This document shows, piece after piece, positions 5,059 through 6,514 of a DNA stretch of 6,514 nt. Under the pieces are notes generated by a model. The model saw only the letters and a list, made by a program, of their open reading frames with translations. It was not told where the DNA came from and made no database searches. The stretch spans positions 1 to 6,514 of the forward strand of contig JBLNGH010000440.1 in NCBI GenBank assembly GCA_050264575.1. The letters run 5' to 3'. Each line of letters opens with the position of its first letter. Position 1 is the first letter of the stretch. The DNA is from DASQFI01 sp050264575 (GTDB lineage Bacteria; Acidobacteriota; Vicinamibacteria; Vicinamibacterales; SCN-69-37). The position numbers and the translations under genes are program-made.

Positions 5059-6258
5059 TCAGGATCCGTGTCGATGCAGGACGATGTCGAAGGTCGGCCG
5101 CGTGGACCCGTCGCGAAAGGTCACGCCGGCTGGCGAGAAGACAATCTCGTCGGGATGCGTCGGGTCGATTTCGTAGTCGCAGGACAGCGACACGATGTGC
5201 CAGGCCCCCAGCGGCCGCACTTCGCCAGATTCGCTTCGGCCGTTGCCGTTGCGATCGCGCCAGATCGCCAACCCGGTTAGCTCTGGACCGGCCAGCCGTC
5301 GATCGCCGTCGTCGTCGAGCGCACGCAGCGCGCGATACCCGTTTTCCCAGAAGAGCCAGAAACTGACGCTGCCGAACATCTGCAGCGCGGAATCGATCTG
5401 CCGGGTTCCGCGCTGGTCGTAGACGAGCCAGCCGGCGTCAGGCGTGATCCAGGTCCAGCGTCTGGCAATACCCGATCCGTCGGCATCGAAGAGCACGCCG
5501 GCATCGTAGTCGGTGATCTCGAGCGCGGTGAGATCCTCCCGCAACGGAACCGCGATCGGCGTAATCGGCCGTACTGTCGTCGCGAGTTGCGACGCGCGGT
5601 CGCGCAGCGCCGTAATCTCCTGGCGGTCCTTGTCAGGGTCCAGCAGGGGAACGAGGTACCGGATTGCCTCTTCGGTCAGCGAGCGCTGTCCCTGGAAGAC
5701 GAGCATGCGCCTGCTATCTTCCAGCGGCGAGGAAGTCTCGACGACTTTCCGCAGTTGCGCGATCGCGGCATCACGCTCGCCTGCCTGCGTCAGACACCAC
5801 CCCAGTCCGAGCTGCGCCACGAGATCGAGCCGCGCCGGAAATCCCGATTGCGGCGCCGTCCCGGCCGGCGCGAGCGCGATGATCTCCCGATAGCGGGCGA
5901 TCGCCTGGTCCAGATGCCCGCGCGCGATTTGCTCGGCAGCCGCGTCGGCCGCCTTCTTGACGGCAAACTGCGTGTAGCTGGGCTCATGACCCGTCCAGAC
6001 ACCCAGCTTTTCATTCCCGCGCTGGATCTGGGCGGTGTTGGTCTTGTACGCGTACGCCATCGAATGGGCGCGTGCGATGTTCAGGCGCAGCGCGACGTCA
6101 GCCGGAGTGTCGCGGCTCAACTTCTCCAGGTTCACGATCAACCGGTCGATTGGCACACTGTCGAGAAGCGGCTGGACGAACATCGCTCCAAGCGATCGCC
6201 CGACCAAGGTCAGGGCAACCAGCACCGCAACCCACGAAAGAGATCGTGTTCTCCGCAT
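5059..6258 (-). CDS. Exported TPR-like protein with C-terminal EF-hand calcium-binding region
   Basis: A 399-residue protein, probably exported or membrane-anchored. Residues 1-25 (after Arg-Arg-x-Arg) contain a hydrophobic helix (WVAVLVALTLVG) acting as a signal or anchor. Residues about 52-75 and 100-205 are helical repeats resembling TPRs, for example AAEQIARGHLDQAIARYREI (107-126) and LGLGWCLTQAGERDAAIAQL (150-169), suggesting protein-protein contacts. The C-terminal half carries EF-hand-type loops. Two are canonical 12-residue loops: Asp315/Asp317/Asp319...Glu326 and Asp335/Asn337/Asn339...Glu346. Two more are degenerate: FDADGSG (257-263), lacking the final Glu, and YDQRGTRQID (280-289). 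The order FDADGSG, RRWTW, LVYDQRGTRQIDS, MFG matches a calcium-binding segment known from RTX/hemolysin-type proteins. I infer calcium binding; the biological role is unknown. Its stop abuts the hydrolase ATG, so the two are probably co-produced. The 5' end lies 33 bases after the VOC gene on the same strand. Confidence 0.75.
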   Translation of the reverse strand: MRRTRSLSWVAVLVALTLVGRSLGAMFVQPLLDSVPIDRLIVNLEKLSRDTPADVALRLNIARAHSMAYAYKTNTAQIQRGNEKLGVWTGHEPSYTQFAVKKAADAAAEQIARGHLDQAIARYREIIALAPAGTAPQSGFPARLDLVAQLGLGWCLTQAGERDAAIAQLRKVVETSSPLEDSRRMLVFQGQRSLTEEAIRYLVPLLDPDKDRQEITALRDRASQLATTVRPITPIAVPLREDLTALEITDYDAGVLFDADGSGIARRWTWITPDAGWLVYDQRGTRQIDSALQMFGSVSFWLFWENGYRALRALDDDGDRRLAGPELTGLAIWRDRNGNGRSESGEVRPLGAWHIVSLSCDYEIDPTHPDEIVFSPAGVTFRDGSTRPTFDIVLHRHGS

Positions 6259-6291
6259 GATGCGATCCGATCGCGAGCGGCGTCACGCCAC

Positions 6292-6514
6292 TCAAGACAA
6301 CCCAATCGCCGTCGGATGGCTCGGCTGATACATACCGATGCTGCCGCCGCTTGGCAGGCGGACCGAAGCGTACAGCCCCCACGGCGCCGTGTTGACGTCC
6401 GCGCAGGCGACATTCCGCTCACGCAGCGACTTCACGGCCGCGTGAACGTCGTCGCACATGAGATAGAGGACGACGCCAAGCATCTCGTGGTCGGCATGCT
6501 TCTGCGAGAACTCG
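6292..6514 (-). CDS. VOC (glyoxalase/bleomycin-resistance fold) family protein, C-terminal fragment
   Basis: This is an open frame running in from the right edge to a TGA at 6294-6292, so the N-terminal part is outside the window; 73 full residues are visible. The visible part shows the second half of a VOC module: beta strand and helix in GVVLYLMCDDVHAAVKSLRE, then PWGLYASVRLPSGGSIGMYQ and a PSHPTA tail. The DV-x-AAV helix, the PWG turn and the final LGLYQP-like strand are typical of small VOC dimeric proteins. These include metal-dependent isomerases, dioxygenases and antibiotic-binding proteins; the reaction cannot be inferred here. An internal ATG at 6483 is unlikely to be the start because the frame continues sensibly upstream (EFSQKHADHE). 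It is the first visible gene of the minus-strand cluster with the TPR/EF-hand and hydrolase genes, though functional linkage is unproven. Confidence 0.75.
   Translation of the reverse strand, partial: EFSQKHADHEMLGVVLYLMCDDVHAAVKSLRERNVACADVNTAPWGLYASVRLPSGGSIGMYQPSHPTAIGLS

Overview
The window is GC-rich (roughly two thirds G+C by eye), densely coding, bacterial chromosomal DNA. I infer a soil or environmental Acidobacteriota relative, perhaps Vicinamibacteria-like. The reasons are gene content and style: a long ECF-like sigma factor with an overlapping membrane zinc-finger anti-sigma gene, a secreted DUF4139 protein, a Ser-type beta-lactamase-fold hydrolase, and a TPR/EF-hand protein. No rRNA, tRNA, CRISPR array, transposase or phage gene is visible, so taxonomy is inference only.

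Layout. At the left edge (1-98, minus) is the start of a very basic Lys/Arg-rich protein, cut by the window. A divergent intergenic region follows, with short repeats but no convincing consensus promoter. A plus-strand block then runs from about 261 to 3887. It holds a sigma factor (261-1274), a zinc-finger membrane protein with a periplasmic Asp-box/Ycf48-like tail (1271-2371, 4-base overlap with the sigma gene), a strong GC-rich hairpin (2373-2404), and a signal-peptide DUF4139 protein (2418-3887).

The right half is a convergent minus-strand block read from right to left. It holds the C-terminal part of a VOC/glyoxalase-fold protein (6292-6514, cut by the window), a TPR-like protein with two canonical EF-hand loops (5059-6258), and a serine hydrolase (3877-5058). 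The last two abut as TGAATG, so they are probably translationally coupled. The hydrolase and DUF4139 genes overlap tail to tail by 11 bases. Immediately beyond lies a run of octanucleotide repeats that encodes the hydrolase C-terminal tail.

How the genes may work together. The sigma and zinc-finger genes form a clear regulatory pair: a cytoplasmic zinc finger would hold the sigma factor, and an extracytoplasmic Asp-box region could sense an envelope signal. The exported DUF4139 protein follows in the same direction and could be a target or partner, although the hairpin before it may uncouple its expression. The minus-strand genes look like an independent operon of exported or envelope proteins.

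The most interesting points are the sensor architecture of the anti-sigma candidate, a possible CTG start of the sigma gene, the intergenic hairpin, and the octamer array that extends the hydrolase. I see no strong case for a wholly new system.
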